This document shows, piece after piece, positions 36,376 to 49,932 of a stretch of 64,000 bases of DNA (position 1 is the first letter of the stretch; each line of letters begins with the position of its first letter). The notes below the pieces were generated by a model that had not been told where the DNA came from, did no database searches, and worked only from the letters and a program-made list of their open reading frames with translations. The position numbers and the translations under genes are program-made. The DNA is from Onchocerca volvulus. Its lineage: Eukaryota; Nematoda; Chromadorea; Rhabditida; Onchocercidae. The DNA is taken from assembly GCA_000499405.2 (NCBI GenBank), contig HG738140.1, positions 3,277,631-3,341,630 on the forward strand, read 5' to 3'.

Positions 36376-36727
36376 TAACTTCCAATTTAGTATATACATG
36401 CACATATGCAGACGAAAAACGACATTTTTTTTTTGGTCATATTGGATGCTATCTGTCAATTTAATTTTTTGTTTTTTTCTTTTTAATATTTAAATAATTT
36501 GATAAAATTTCGATATAATTTAAAGTAATTTTGATTTAGAATATTTTTGATATAATTTCTAATATATTTCGATATATTATTAATATTTTTATTTTCATTA
36601 ATTCTTTTATTGTTTTAATAAAAAAGTAACTTAGCAAATTGATAATTTAATAATTAAAATAATATATTTTTAAAAAATTAGAATTTATTCAAATTCATTT
36701 AAAAAAAATTTTCTATTTACAAATTTG

Positions 36728-36733
36728 TTATTA

Positions 36734-36799
<66 letters not shown>

Positions 36800-36802
36800 T
36801 TA
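36728..36802. repeat. (ATT)n microsatellite
   Basis: About 24 nearly perfect copies of the trinucleotide. Confidence 0.93.
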
Positions 36803-37824
36803 TTGTCAATATTAATAATTATGATTTAAATATTTTTGGATATTTCATTCTCTTCTCTTGTCATTTAAAAATTCAATAATTATTACTAATTAATTTGTCT
36901 TCGATCTAGCTAATTGTTTTCTTGGCATACTTATAAAATTTTATCAATTTTTTAAGTTTTTTTTCAATATTCTCAATTTTATCATTCATTAAAATTTCGA
37001 TTTCATTTTGGTAAATGTCATTTAATTTAAAAACTAAAAAAAAGGGAAACAAATATTTGTGTAAGTAGTTTAATTTTTAGAAATTTTCTGATTATATTTA
37101 AATCGATAGTTCGAATCAGAATTCGTTTTATTAGTTAAATATTAAAATAAGTGCGAGATATTCAATAATGATTTTTTTTAAATATTTCATGAATCAGAAT
37201 TTTATAAATTACAACCAAATTTTTGAACAGAAACAATGGTTTAATTTAATTTCCAAACAATTGAGATGATTTTTATGGGAAAGTTTTGAAAATATTGATT
37301 GATAATTTTGACTTTAAGATTATCGACATCGTTCTAATTCATGTTTATTTTTTTGCTATAACTTTAATTTTCTTAAAAATGATTTGAAAAGTATTTTTGA
37401 AAAATTAAACAAATTTGAATTTCTATCCTAATGTAATTTCTGAGAATAATTTGCATGAAATGGGCCGGTAAGTATTATTTACTCTTAATTCCAATTGAAG
37501 ATTTAATATAAATCATAAAATTACAAAGTCTAGTATGAGAACTGAATAATTGGATTATAGATAAATTTAAGCCGTATAATATAAACTGTAATTGATTTTT
37601 TTCTTGGTTTATTAATTCAATTAACAATAATCATAATTGATATAATTGATTTGATTTTTAAATGGAATGATAATTGATATAAGAGGTATAATAATTGATA
37701 ACTTTAATTGATATAATTTTTGAATCATATTTCTTTAATTCATATAGTTTTATCCTTATATTTAAAAAAAAGAGGTTTAGATCACTTTTTTAGATTACAT
37801 TGAAAAAAGTATAATTATCATAAA

Positions 37825-37905
37825 TACTAATTGATAAGCAATATCATTAATACTAATTGATAAGCAATATCATTACTACTAATTGATAAGCGATAAGCAA
37901 TTTAT
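37825..37905. repeat. 26-bp tandem repeat with GATA motifs
   Basis: Three copies start at 37826, 37852 and 37878. Each holds ACTAATTGATAAGC followed by AATATCATTA. The third copy has an extra CGATAAGC, so five GATA-type sites lie within 80 bases. Confidence 0.8.
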
Positions 37906-38969
37906 TTCCAAGATAAAATTTTGGAGCTGAAATCATTATTAATTATTCATATTTTTACTAATTAATACTGCTATTCTATTTTTCAATTCTACCACTAAAA
38001 ATTGATAAAAATTTTATTTATGTTAGAAATTTTGTAGAAATTCTCTTTTCTTTTTTTTCAACATGAAATTATAATATTTTATATATTATTTTAAAATTAT
38101 TTCGAAAAATTTCCTTCTTTCCTTTTTTTTTTTTTCTTTTTGCACAATTTGTGATAGATGAAATGAAAAGGGTCAATCGATTGGAAAAGAAATTAAAATG
38201 AAGTGATCGATGAGAATAAGTGTGTTTCGTATCGAATGAGCATTTATCATTCGATCGAATTATATTGTAAAAAAAAAAATGTTTTAAACATATTTTAATA
38301 TTGATTGGTTTATATTTTAAATTAAATTTAGAAAATTAAACTTTTCCTAATTTCATTTGAACTTACTTAAAATTTATTCAATAATTTGATACAATTTTTG
38401 ATTCATACTTTATCGAATTCACATAGGTTTAATTTTGTATTTAAAAGAAAGCAAATTAATTTTTTTTCCAAGAAATTCACTTTAAAATAAAAAATTGCTT
38501 TCAATACGAAAGGAAAAAATGCCAAATATCGTTTTATTTATTTTTATTTCGAAAACAAGAATTTTTAAATTTAAATTATCATTAATTATTTATGCTTTTA
38601 TTATTTAATATTATTTTATTTCTATGTTGAAATAAAATTTAGAACTGTTTATAACAAATTTAATTTATAACAAATTTAAGTTATATTATTAACAAATTTA
38701 ATTATCATTAATTTGATCTAATTTTGAATTTAAATAATAATTTCGTTTATTTGCTTAAATTTTCAAGTGAAAATTTTTCTTTTTTTTTTTTTTTTCTTGC
38801 GAACTTTACCATTACTGTGATAAAGTAAAAGCAGGAAGTAACGATATCTTTTTGACTGATATGATTTTACGATCATCTTTTGCATAAAAATGAAATGATT
38901 CAACCAACATCTGTGCAAGAAAGATTCGAGAAGGAGGAAGAGGAAGAGCTGAACAGAAAGATTTAATTT

Positions 38970-39690
38970 TAAAGTTTATCGTGATTGTCTGGAAATATAT
39001 TTTGCTTATATTTAATAGTATCATTTTTAATAATTATTAATTTTCATTATAAGTACCATTAATTATTATTCGAATAATTCTCAAATCGATTAGATTATTG
39101 CAAAAATTTCTATTCCATTCAATAATTTCTGATTACTTTAAATAATTCAAATAATTTTAAAGTTTATCGAGATTTCGAGATAGTCAGAAATATAAGCAAA
39201 ACACAAGGAACTTAATAGTATCATTGTTAATTATTATTATTTATTATTCGAATAATTCTCGAATAGGTTAGATTAGCAAAAATTTCCATTTCATTCAATA
39301 ATTTCTAATTTCTAATCTTTGAGTAATTTAGATCATTTTAAAGTTTATCGAGATTTCGAGATTGTCTGGAAATATATTTTGCGTATGTTTAATAGTATCA
39401 TTATTAATAATTATTAAGTGTTATTATTATTACTATTAATTATTATTCGAATAATTCTCGAATCGGTTAGGTTAGCAAAAATTTTTATTTCATTCAATAA
39501 TTTCTAATTACTTTGAATAATTCAAATAATTTTAAAGTTTATCGAGATTTCGAGATTGTCTGGAAGTATAATCTGAATAAGTAAAATTCAACAATTTTTA
39601 TTATTAATAATTATTATTCGAATAATTCTTGGATTGATTAGATTACCAAAATTTTTAATTCATTCAATAATTGTGATAATTTCAAATAAT
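38970..39690. repeat. Tandem repeat, period about 181-194 bp
   Basis: AAAGTTTATCG recurs at about 38971, 39159, 39340 and 39534. Each is followed by GATTGTCTGGAA-like sequence, then TTATTATTCGAATAATTCTC and ATTTCATTCAATAATTTCT. The copies are diverged and I see no coding potential. Confidence 0.8.
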
Positions 39691-40699
39691 TCTTTTTTTG
39701 TTTTTTTTTTTCTTTTTTTTTTTTTGTATATAATCAGAGATCAATCATTTTGTTCAATTTAATTTCGAGCAATTAATTTCATTGCACGTATGGGATAGAA
39801 ATTATTTGATAAATTCGATAATTTCTTAAATTTTATACTTTACTTACATCATCTGTTAAACAATTCCTATATGAATAGAAAATTATTTCAAATAAAAAAA
39901 CAAATAAAAATGAATTCGAATAGTTTTTTAAAAACAATGATAACAGGTACAATTAGCTGAAATTTTTACTTTTTTTAAATTTTGAAATTCTAATTAAATT
40001 TTGCAAAAACCTTTTAAATCAAATAAGTTCGTAGAAATATTATTAAATAAACAGATATATTGTTGAATGATTCATTGCGCATAATTAATAAAATTCTATT
40101 TTTTATTTTTCGAAATTTCAAAATTCCATTTATAATTCTTACTTTCTTTAATTTTACAATTCTATTCAAAAATTTCCAAAAATTTTCTCTTTTTTGTTTC
40201 TTTTAAATTTAAATATAGATTGTTAAATGATTCATTATATATTACACATAGATAATGGAATCCTATCATTTTTTTTTTTTTTTTTTTTTGAAATTCCAAA
40301 ATTCCATTCATAATTTCTGCTTTTTCTTTTTCAATTCTAAAAATTCTATTCAAAATTTCTATTTTTTTTTTTTTTTTGCTTAACTTTTAAATTTCGATAG
40401 ACAATATTTTTGAAGTATTTATTGATTTCCATAAACATATTGTTAAATAATTCATTATATATTATTAATAAAATTTCACCTTTCTTATTTTAATTTCAAA
40501 ATTTCATTCATAATTCCCGCTTTTTCTTTTTTTTTTTTTAATTCTACAATTCGATTCAAAATTTTTACAATTTTAAAAGTTTGCTAGACTTGTGATTTTT
40601 TTTTCTCCGTCACCTTTTATTGATTTCCATAAACATATCATCGAATGATTCATTTCAAATTTCAAAAAAAAAAATTCGTTTATCTACAGTTATATTTCT

Positions 40700-40700
<1 letters not shown>

Positions 40701-40754
<54 letters not shown>
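40701..40754. repeat. 54-base poly(A) tract
   Basis: Uninterrupted A run; the reading frames of poly-lysine across it are artefacts. Confidence 0.95.
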
Positions 40755-40756
<2 letters not shown>

Positions 40757-41639
40757 TGAAGGAACGAATATGTCTGATATTGAAGTCTGTTCGTCTATGT
40801 CTACAAACGAATAATCAAAATTTAAAATGCGGGAAAACGAAACTTTTTTTTCTCATCAATTTTTCGATATGAAAAAGAAAACGGGTGAAAAGAAAATGAA
40901 AAGAAAAGGGAGAAGAAGATAAAATATTCCAACCTTTTTCTTTTTTTTTTTTTTGATCCTGAAAACGCAAATAATTTGAAGCTTAAATAATATGAAGCTT
41001 AAAAGATGGCATGCTTAAAAAGTTTTTTTAAAAAAAAAAAAAACAAGTGGGTGGTGTTATTTACAGCATTCTTGCTTTCGAGATAGAAATTTTACAATAT
41101 ACAAAAGTTCAAATTATTCCTATCATTTGTTGTTGTTGTTGTTGTTTTGTTGTTGTCGCTGTTGTTTAGTTTATTTTTCGTATTTATTTAACAAAAGTTG
41201 ATGATGAATTGATTTACGAATAATTTCAGATTTAATTTCCCTTTCTCGATTTACAAAAAATTGACAATTTTTTCAATCAATATTATCGTATTATCACGAT
41301 TATCAGTAGGAAATATTGGGCAAAATACTAGCTTAGATTTGGTTATTAGTTATATAATTCTTTTTCCATCCTTTTTTTCGCGAAGTTTTACAAAAATTTA
41401 TAAATTTTCAATCGATATTTCCATATTGTAATGATTATCAGTAATAGGAGATACCAAGTAAAATGATAGTTTGGATTTGATTGATAAGGTATGAATAATT
41501 TTTCCATGATTATATGTTATCTTTTCAATTTTATTACACATCATCTGCCGATATAATACTTTCAGCATTTCGAATTTTCTCAAATTTCCGTGGTATGGTT
41601 TTCATAAAATTTCATTATTATTTAGTCAATTCAGTATGA

Positions 41640-42215
41640 TGAAATTTTCAGACTAAGTTTGGGATGAAAATGATAATGATAAGTTGAATAAATAATAATG
41701 ATAAGTCAAATGATAAGATATTTACGCAAGGTTTGATAGAAAAATGATGATGATTATGGATATTTAAATGAAAAAAAGAAGGTTCAGATTAGATTTGAAA
41801 AGGAAAATAATAAATGATAATACTCAAATGGCAAGATATTCAGATGGGAAATTGAAATGGAAGTGATAATAATGATTTATTTTAAAATTAAAAAAATGCT
41901 CAGACTTGATTTGAAATAAAAATGATAATTAATGAGAAGACATATTTTGAACTAAAAAAATGTTCAGATTAGATTTGAAATAAAAATGATAATTAATGAT
42001 AAGACATATTTTGAACTAAAAAATGCTCAGACTTGATTTGAAATGAAAATGATAATTAATGATAAGATGAATTTTAAACTTAAAAAATGCTCAGACTTGA
42101 TTTGAAATAAAAATAATAATAATGATAAGACATATCTTGTACTAAGCTTGAGAGGAAAAAGATAAGTGATGATGATGATGATGATGATGAATGTTCAGAC
42201 TAAGTTTGAAATGAA
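41640..42215. repeat. Tandem repeat, period about 64 bp
   Basis: TGCTCAGACTTGATTTGAAA or a close variant starts at 41897, 41961, 42024 and 42088. Each is followed by TAAAAATGATAATTAATGA. More diverged copies extend on both sides, and a GATGAT run closes it near 42170-42190. Confidence 0.75.
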
Positions 42216-45200
42216 AGAATTTAGTTTTATTTTCTGATAGGACGAGAGAAGAGGAGAAGAAGAAGAAAATTGAAGAAGCTCAACGAATAGCAACAATTAT
42301 ATTTAACTTTTATTTAATTGCAAGTCTGAACATTCGAATGATAATGGTTGTATTATCTTCAAAATTTTTCATTTTCCTATTATTTCAGTACTAAAATGAA
42401 TTATTAAAATTTGAAACTGTCTTTTTAGAAATTTTTTTTTTGCGATTTTTCTTTCAAATATTTTTATCATTTCATATCATCTCAATGAACTGATATTAAT
42501 ATGCAAATTTGTTATCATTCCTTATCATAAATGAACTAATTGAATTGATGTTAATGTGCAAATTTGTTATCATTACTAATCATTATTACTTAGTTGATGT
42601 CAATTTGTTGATTAAATATTTATCAATTCAGATGAAATATCAAATTTCGAAATCTTTTTTTACTTATCGTTTTAATATCCAATTTTTTATCAAATATTTT
42701 TATCATTTCATATCATTAATGAAATAATATTAATCTACTTATTCCATTATATCCATTGGAGATTAATTTATTGTTTAAACTTCTATCATTTCAAATAATG
42801 AATTAAATAATATTATTATATTTATTCTTACCATTTCACATTATAAATGAACTAATATTAATACAAATATATTTTTTCTATTACATTCCATCGATAAATC
42901 TTTATAAGTTAATAGTTAATTAATTAATTAATTAATACATTTTTTCTTCCATCATGATCCTGATGATGTATTATTTAGGGAATACTATTATTTCAGTTTT
43001 AATTTTTTTCTAAAATTTAATCAAATTAAATCAGAAAAAGAAAAAATATGCAATTGAGACAAATTTTTTGACACTTTTTTTTTGGCAATATTTGTCTAAT
43101 TCTAATTTCATTGCTATCAATTTTTTATTGAATTATTTGATGTGATTGATACTTCCAATTTTGTATTAAATTTTTATTGATTATGATATCACTACTAGAA
43201 ATTGAATCAATTACAAGTTTCTTCCATTCAAACTTTGATTTTAAACTTGACAAAAAAGATCATATTTCAAGTAAATAACCCAGTCTTTTCATAATTTGAT
43301 AATTTTTAAGAATAATCATTTGCCGAGTTTAGAAATTTATTCAATCGTCCAATTCAAATTCATTTTTTCCAGTAATAATAATGAATAATAAGAATAATAG
43401 TACAGTAACGAAATGGCAATTAATAATAATAATACTAAATAATAATAATTGAAATAAGAATAATAATATTGCAAAATACATTTTCAATTACTGTTAGCCG
43501 TCTTTGTTAATAACAAAAAGTTGGATATTATCAATGTGAGTGATAAGTTTAAATAGAAAGCTTATGGTCAGCATTACAAAGTAATGATATATCAAAAAGT
43601 TACAATCATAAATTGAATTTTGAGAAATTAAAAAATCTATTAATTGGGAAATTGATAAATCAATTCTAATAGAATGTGTATGCTACCAATAAAAGATTTC
43701 TTTGAAAATGTAAGCAATTCATCTTTTTTTTTTCTGGTTTCAAAGTATAAAAATAATCATAAATTGAATTTCGAAAAAAAAAAGAAGACTTAAAGGGTTT
43801 TTTAACTGGAAATTGATAAATGAATAACCGGTAAGCATATCTGTAGCCAATGCAAGAATTTTTTCAAAACATAAACATCTTTTTTTTTACTTTTTTGATT
43901 TCAAAACATGAAAAAAAATTGGCAAAAAAATTTTTCCATTTTCAAATTCAAGTAAAATTTTTTGCGAAAAATAATGAATATGAAAAGTAAAGCAAGAAAA
44001 ATAGGATAAAGGATTTCAAAAAAAAAACTTTAAAAATTTCAAAAATTCTATTCTGTTTATTTTTCCTAGTAGAAATTTCAAACAGAATAGAAGTTCGCTT
44101 TTTTCCTTTCTTTTTCTTTTTTTTTATATTTTTCATTCTGTATAGTTTAAATATAACTAGGAGAAAATTTTTGGAACAACAAAATTTGTTTAAATTTTTG
44201 AAAAAAAAAAAAAAAAAAACGAGAAAAGGGAAAAATGTTTATGTTAAAAAAAAATTATTCTTACCAGAAAATTTTCCTTTATATCATTTAATCATTTTTT
44301 TTTTTTAAGGAAACAATTTTTATTTTGAAAATTAAAAATAATTTTGTTCAAAATTTTTATAAAAAATTTATAAAATATGCCTTTTTTCTTTTTTCTTTAC
44401 GAAAAATTTTTTTACAAAATGAACTTACAAATTTCCAAACTACATGTGTAATCATTTCATTTGCTTCTTTCGTTTTTCTTCTTTTCTTTCCTATTTTTCA
44501 TTACATTCTTTCTGAAAAAATTTTTTAAAATTTCCACCTCTTTTCATCAATCTTTTCTTCCTTTCTTCTTTTTCAACTATTCCGTCACATTTCAAATTTG
44601 CTATTCAACCAAAAACTATTAATTTTGCTTAGCTAACCAACTTTTTTTTTTTTTTTTTTTTTCTTTACTTTAATGATTTATTTTTTTTTTTCATTCAAAT
44701 AATTTCGTTTTTCCATTTTTCCAATCTAATTTTTTATTCATTTTTTTTTCTTTTCTTTGAAATTTTGCTTTCAAGTTTAAAATTATTTTATAGAAAATTT
44801 AAAATTATTTTACTCTTTTTTAATAATTAAGAATTATTTTAAGTTAGCAAGTAATTTTTAAATTAGTTCAGTGTTAGGAATGAAATTTTTATCTAATTAC
44901 TGTTATATTTCGTTGATTTGTTATTGGTTAATTCATTTATCCTTTTTTTTATATGAATTTTACAATAATTTATATTATATTGAAAAATTATGCTTTAACG
45001 ATAATATCAGTTATATATTAAGTAAAATTAATTAATGAATACTTAACTGAAATATAAATTTGATCACAATTTAAGTTTTTTTCTCTCTTTTTTCTTATCT
45101 TCAGCATTTTCTATTTTAAATTTGAATAGAATAATAAATTTGTTTCAAAATATTTCATATCACTGATAAAAAAGTTATCCTTGTGATTAATTTGTAATTG

Positions 45201-48200
45201 AAATGCATAAATAAATGCTAAAAATATTTTAGATCAAGCATTTGTTTAAATAATTTGAAATAAATTACTGAAAACTTATTTCTAAAAAATTTTGTCATTT
45301 TCAAAATATTTAACCGTTTCAATTAAAATTTAATGCCAAAAAATTTTGTATTGCATATGACGAAATCATTTTTCATGTATTTCATATTTTTACCTTAAAT
45401 TTGAAATAATATAATTTTGAGTATTTATAATATATATTTAATATGTATTTAATTATAAAAAATACATATTTAACATATATAAACACATTATTTATATTGA
45501 CTTTAATAAATAACGCAATATGTATATGTGATATTCAATTTCAAATTTTAATTATTGTATTTTGCTTCCATATATTAACTTAAAATAACGGCATAAAATA
45601 TTTCATGTTAATGGAACTTATTTATGCATTGCACTAGATACTAAATATAAGTCTTTCATTTGATTTAAAAAAAAAGTTGAATATTATCTAATATCTCTAT
45701 TTTAGAATAAAACTATTCATTCATTTTCGTTCAAGTTTTTAAATTCCAATTTTCTTTTTGCCTCACCGGATATAAAAATTTGAATAATATTTTGGTTATT
45801 ATGATTTTTTTCTTACATGATTCTTCTTCTGTATAATAGATATTTAGTACACTTAATACATGTTATGTATTTAGATATTGAACTTCAGATTTAATTTGAA
45901 TATCTAAATACATCTAAATGATGAAATTAAATTAAATGTCGAAATTATAGTTAGATATCATGAAGTTATATTGAACATCTAAATCATTGCTAGATAATAT
46001 TCTTCTAATTAAATTTTTATTAAAATATCGATTATCATAAAACATTGAATCAAAAAACATCAAAATACTTAATTTTGATATGAAATGATAATAACCGAAT
46101 AAATTTGCAATTTCTTATGATAATTTATAATTTTAAGCAAATATTGATTACACTATTTGAGAGATATCATATTTCATTTTTACCACGAAATGTTATTAAT
46201 CGAACAATTTTGTAATTTTATATAATAATTTTCAAATTTTAAGCAAAGTCTTCATTTTACCCCTCACCTGTTCTCTTCTTTCCCCAATTTTACATTTTTA
46301 GAAATAATTAATGATTATAAGAGAGAAAATTTTGAATTTCGAATTTTTTTAAAAATTTTTAGTGATTTTGGATTTATCATTCGCAAATGATGAATTGCTT
46401 TGAATTTTGATTTTGAAATTATTTTGATTTTGAATTTTGACAGCGGAAAAATTTTTTTTCTACAAATAATTTTAGATTGTCATTTAAGACTGATTATTTT
46501 CTGTGCTTATCATTAAAGGAGGGAGAAAAAAGAATGAAAAGTAGCCGCTAATTTTTTTCTCTTATCTTTTTATCACTATAAGTCTCGTGCTTTCTTTTTT
46601 TTTTAAGTATTCGTCTGAAAAGAGAAGATAAAAATTTTAAAAATCTTTCTATTTAAATTACTTTATATGTATGTACAGTATCATTATCAGTTATCATTAT
46701 CAGTTATCACTAATCTTTCATCCAAAAATCTGTAGATCCATACATTATTTATCATTAAAAATCACATACATAAATATTTTCATTCACAACCAATCAAATC
46801 TTAGTTAATCTTATCACTTTTTTTCTTTCTTTCTTCCTCCTCCCTTTTCTACCACACTCTTTTCCTTGCTATCAATAATTTTGATAAAATATGCAAAAAT
46901 CAAAATTGTTCTTTTCTTCCTTTTTTTTATCAGATAATCTGTTAAGTATTTTATCTTTTTTTATTCTTTCTTATTTCTTTTCTTTTCCCATGTAAAAGTT
47001 GCAATTTTCCTTTTTTTTTTTTTTTTTTTTTTTGTGGATATGAAATGATAGTTTTTATCATTCAAACAAATTATGATTTGAGCAAAAACTATTTTTTGAA
47101 TTTAATTATTAGAAAATTTCTAATTATTAGAAAAAAATTATTAGAATAATGATTTCGCTTATCAGAATTCTAAATGCTATCGATAAATTGATAGCATTTT
47201 TGAAATTCAGTATAAAAGTTTCATTAAGCAATCGAAAACATTTTCAAATAAATTACGAACAATAAAAAAAAAGAAAATAATGAACTGTATTCGATAATAA
47301 TATTGGAATGTTAAATTTTAAAACAATTACGTCAATTTTTAATTTTATCATTTAATTTAATTCAAATTATCGAAATATTTCGTGTTTAGAATGATAAATT
47401 TAGCACTATTATTATACTACACGAAAAATACTGTGAAATATTATTTTTTAATATCAACTAAAATCTAAAACTAATTTATCATCTTTTCTTTTCAAGATTA
47501 TTCATTTTATATTTCTTATCAAAGAATCAAGTTGCTTTTTTTTTTTTAAATGAATTCACAAAAAATCCACGAATGATGGAAATGATTAGTACTTAAATTG
47601 ACAGTATTTAAATATTCCTGCAAAAAAATTCTGCCTATTTTTCATAGACATAAAATCAATCATTTATATGATATTTGTAATTAATTTATAAGTTACTTTG
47701 AATATTTTCATAAAAAATTAATTAGCAAGTGGTGATTTCAAATTTTTATTTTTGCAGTATGGACTTTTTTCTCCTTTTTTTTGTTAATAATTTAATTTAT
47801 ATTTTTCAATGGAAAGAAATAAATCAATTAAATAAATTCGATTTCATTTTAATAATTTACATTTTTGTTTGATTAATTCATTTTATTCAAATATTATTGT
47901 AATTCGAAAATTAAACTTGACGATGTTATTTGCTTGTCAACTTACCGCAATCCTTAAATATTTCACTTATTGGTTATAATTATCAAAAGACTTATCAGTA
48001 TTTTTTATCAGTTAAACTCTTCAAATAAATCTTGCTCATTAGCGTAATATTAATTATGAATAATACGAAACAGAAAAAGAGTGAAATTAAAATTTTTAAA
48101 CTTATAATTCATAATATTTCACGGGATTAAAAATTAAAATAAGAATTTCAAATTTATAATTTTTGATGCTTAATATATTTTGATAACATTACAATCAAAA

Positions 48201-49807
48201 AAATGTTTTTTATCAAAAAAAAAGAAGTACAAACATTGACTGATACTTATCATTATCATTTTTTGAAAATTTTCGAAACTTAGCTTTTCTGATCATCGAT
48301 TATTTTTGATTTTTTATTTTAGCTTCATATGATGAAATGTAAACGATTGATTGTTTACAAGTTATCTTAAGCAATTTTACTTATGAATTTTCATTGCTAT
48401 AAATTTTAAATTTCATTTTTCACAAATGCAAATATTTGTCAAGATAGGTAGGAAAATCAGTTAATTTTTTTCTTTTTTCTATTTTTTGTTGTTTCATCTA
48501 TTTTTCATAAAAATTTTTATTCATTTTTTCTTTTTTTTGTTTTTTCGAAAACAAACCATCTATCAATTGCAGAAATATTAGTTCTCAGTTATACTAAAAA
48601 GATACTTGAAATTCTATCTTTTAGACATTTTGTGAGCATTTTATCGTCAAATTTCAATCAAAAGAGGAATGAGAAAAAAAGTGGAAAACAAATAATTTAG
48701 AAATGAATGTTCTATTTTTGTTTGGAAATTTCTTTTTTTTTTTATCGAAATTAAAATCGAAATGAAAAGAAAGGAAAACATGATAAGTAGAATTTAGAGA
48801 TAAATATTATTTATTCATTATTACTCGAATTAAAAGCGATCATTTTCAATCATTAAAATTACAATCTCAATGCAACTATTTATTAAAGTCAAATTTAAAA
48901 AATATCATCAAAATTATCTTTTCTTGAAATTTTAATTTTTTTTCTGTTTTTTTAGTTGATTATTTGATTATATTTTTAATTATTTATGGAATTGATCATA
49001 TAAATTGATTTCCTTAGAGCCTAACCTATATCTATATGTTACAACTTAGGATAAAATTGAAACAAAGATAAAAGAATAAATCTATGGTAAATTATAAGTA
49101 ATATTAATTGGATAATTTAAGTACTAAAGAATAATTGATCAATGATCGATTAGAATAATTAAAAAAATTACTTTTACAGCAAATATGCTATTTTTCATGC
49201 AAAATTTATTAAATTTTATAAACAATTTATTAGTTCACTAACAAATTTATTGGCTTTTTTTTTTTTGGAAATTTGGTGTTAAAATTCAATTTTATTTGTG
49301 CAATTTAATCAATTAAAATTTTACAAACATTATTTTTCTTATTGAAAGTTATCATATCCTATCTTTTTAATTTGCACAGAATTTCTTGCGTATCTTATGA
49401 GAAATGCGTCAAACGTGCGTTTTTTTTTCCTTCAAAAAATAAAATCGCAAGTATTATTCGCAATTCGTCGTTTAAAAAAGAATTTATTATTTCAGCATGG
49501 AATTTATAAAATTGGAAGAATGCATGGATTTTTTTGCTATTATTTGCATTAATTAAAAATGTGAAACGATTAGGGAATATGGGAATTGATTGTGGAAATT
49601 GATATTCATCGAGAATTAATTATTATCGAAATTGATAATTATGGGAATTATTGATTATGGAAATTGGTTTTATTATATAATTGGAGAAATTCGAGATAAA
49701 AAATTTTAATTGAAATAGAGAAAATAAGTTTTTCTAGTATTTTTCCCTATTTCTAGGAAATTTATTAATTAAAAAGGAAATTAAAATTACTAATTAGTAG
49801 TAATAAC

Positions 49808-49809
49808 AG
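49808..49809 (+). other. Probable trans-splice acceptor for unc-52
   Basis: AATAACAG ends at 49809 and the ATG of the signal-peptide exon is at 49812. This fits a spliced-leader acceptor for a short isoform. The exon would also be in frame if spliced in cis to 32836, but that would bury a signal peptide inside the protein. Confidence 0.45.
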
Positions 49810-49811
49810 GT

Positions 49812-49932
49812 ATGAGGGAGTTATGCCGACTAAGGATATTGTTATCACCGTTGGTACTAGCACAACTATTATTATTACTATTAAGTTCTATTGTTACTGC
49901 TAAAGCATGGAATGATTGGACTTATAGACGAT
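49812..49932 (+). CDS. unc-52: unc-52 exon 1: signal peptide
   Basis: [11 protein letters not shown] leads into [18 protein letters not shown], a classical signal peptide with likely cleavage after the Ala residues. It is followed by WNDWTYRR. The donor GTAAGT at 49933 is phase 1. Confidence 0.85.

Larger units (their letters stand above)
32837..49811 (+). other. 17-kb stretch without recognised exons, upstream of the unc-52 signal-peptide exon
   Basis: It is AT-rich, with no exon that has splice sites and a protein pattern on either strand. It holds a CT tract (36035-36085), a GC-rich island (36254-36375), an (ATT)n array, a 26-bp GATA-containing repeat (37825-37905), a 180-194-bp tandem repeat (38970-39690), a 64-bp tandem repeat (about 41640-42215) and long A/T tracts. 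It is either intergenic plus unc-52 promoter, or one giant intron. Confidence 0.6.

Noticed and set aside
36119..36493. Reading frames across the GC-rich island
   Set aside because: The proline- and serine-rich translation comes from C runs. No matching splice sites or protein family were recognised.
40620..40872. Poly-lysine reading frames
   Set aside because: They simply translate a 54-base A tract.
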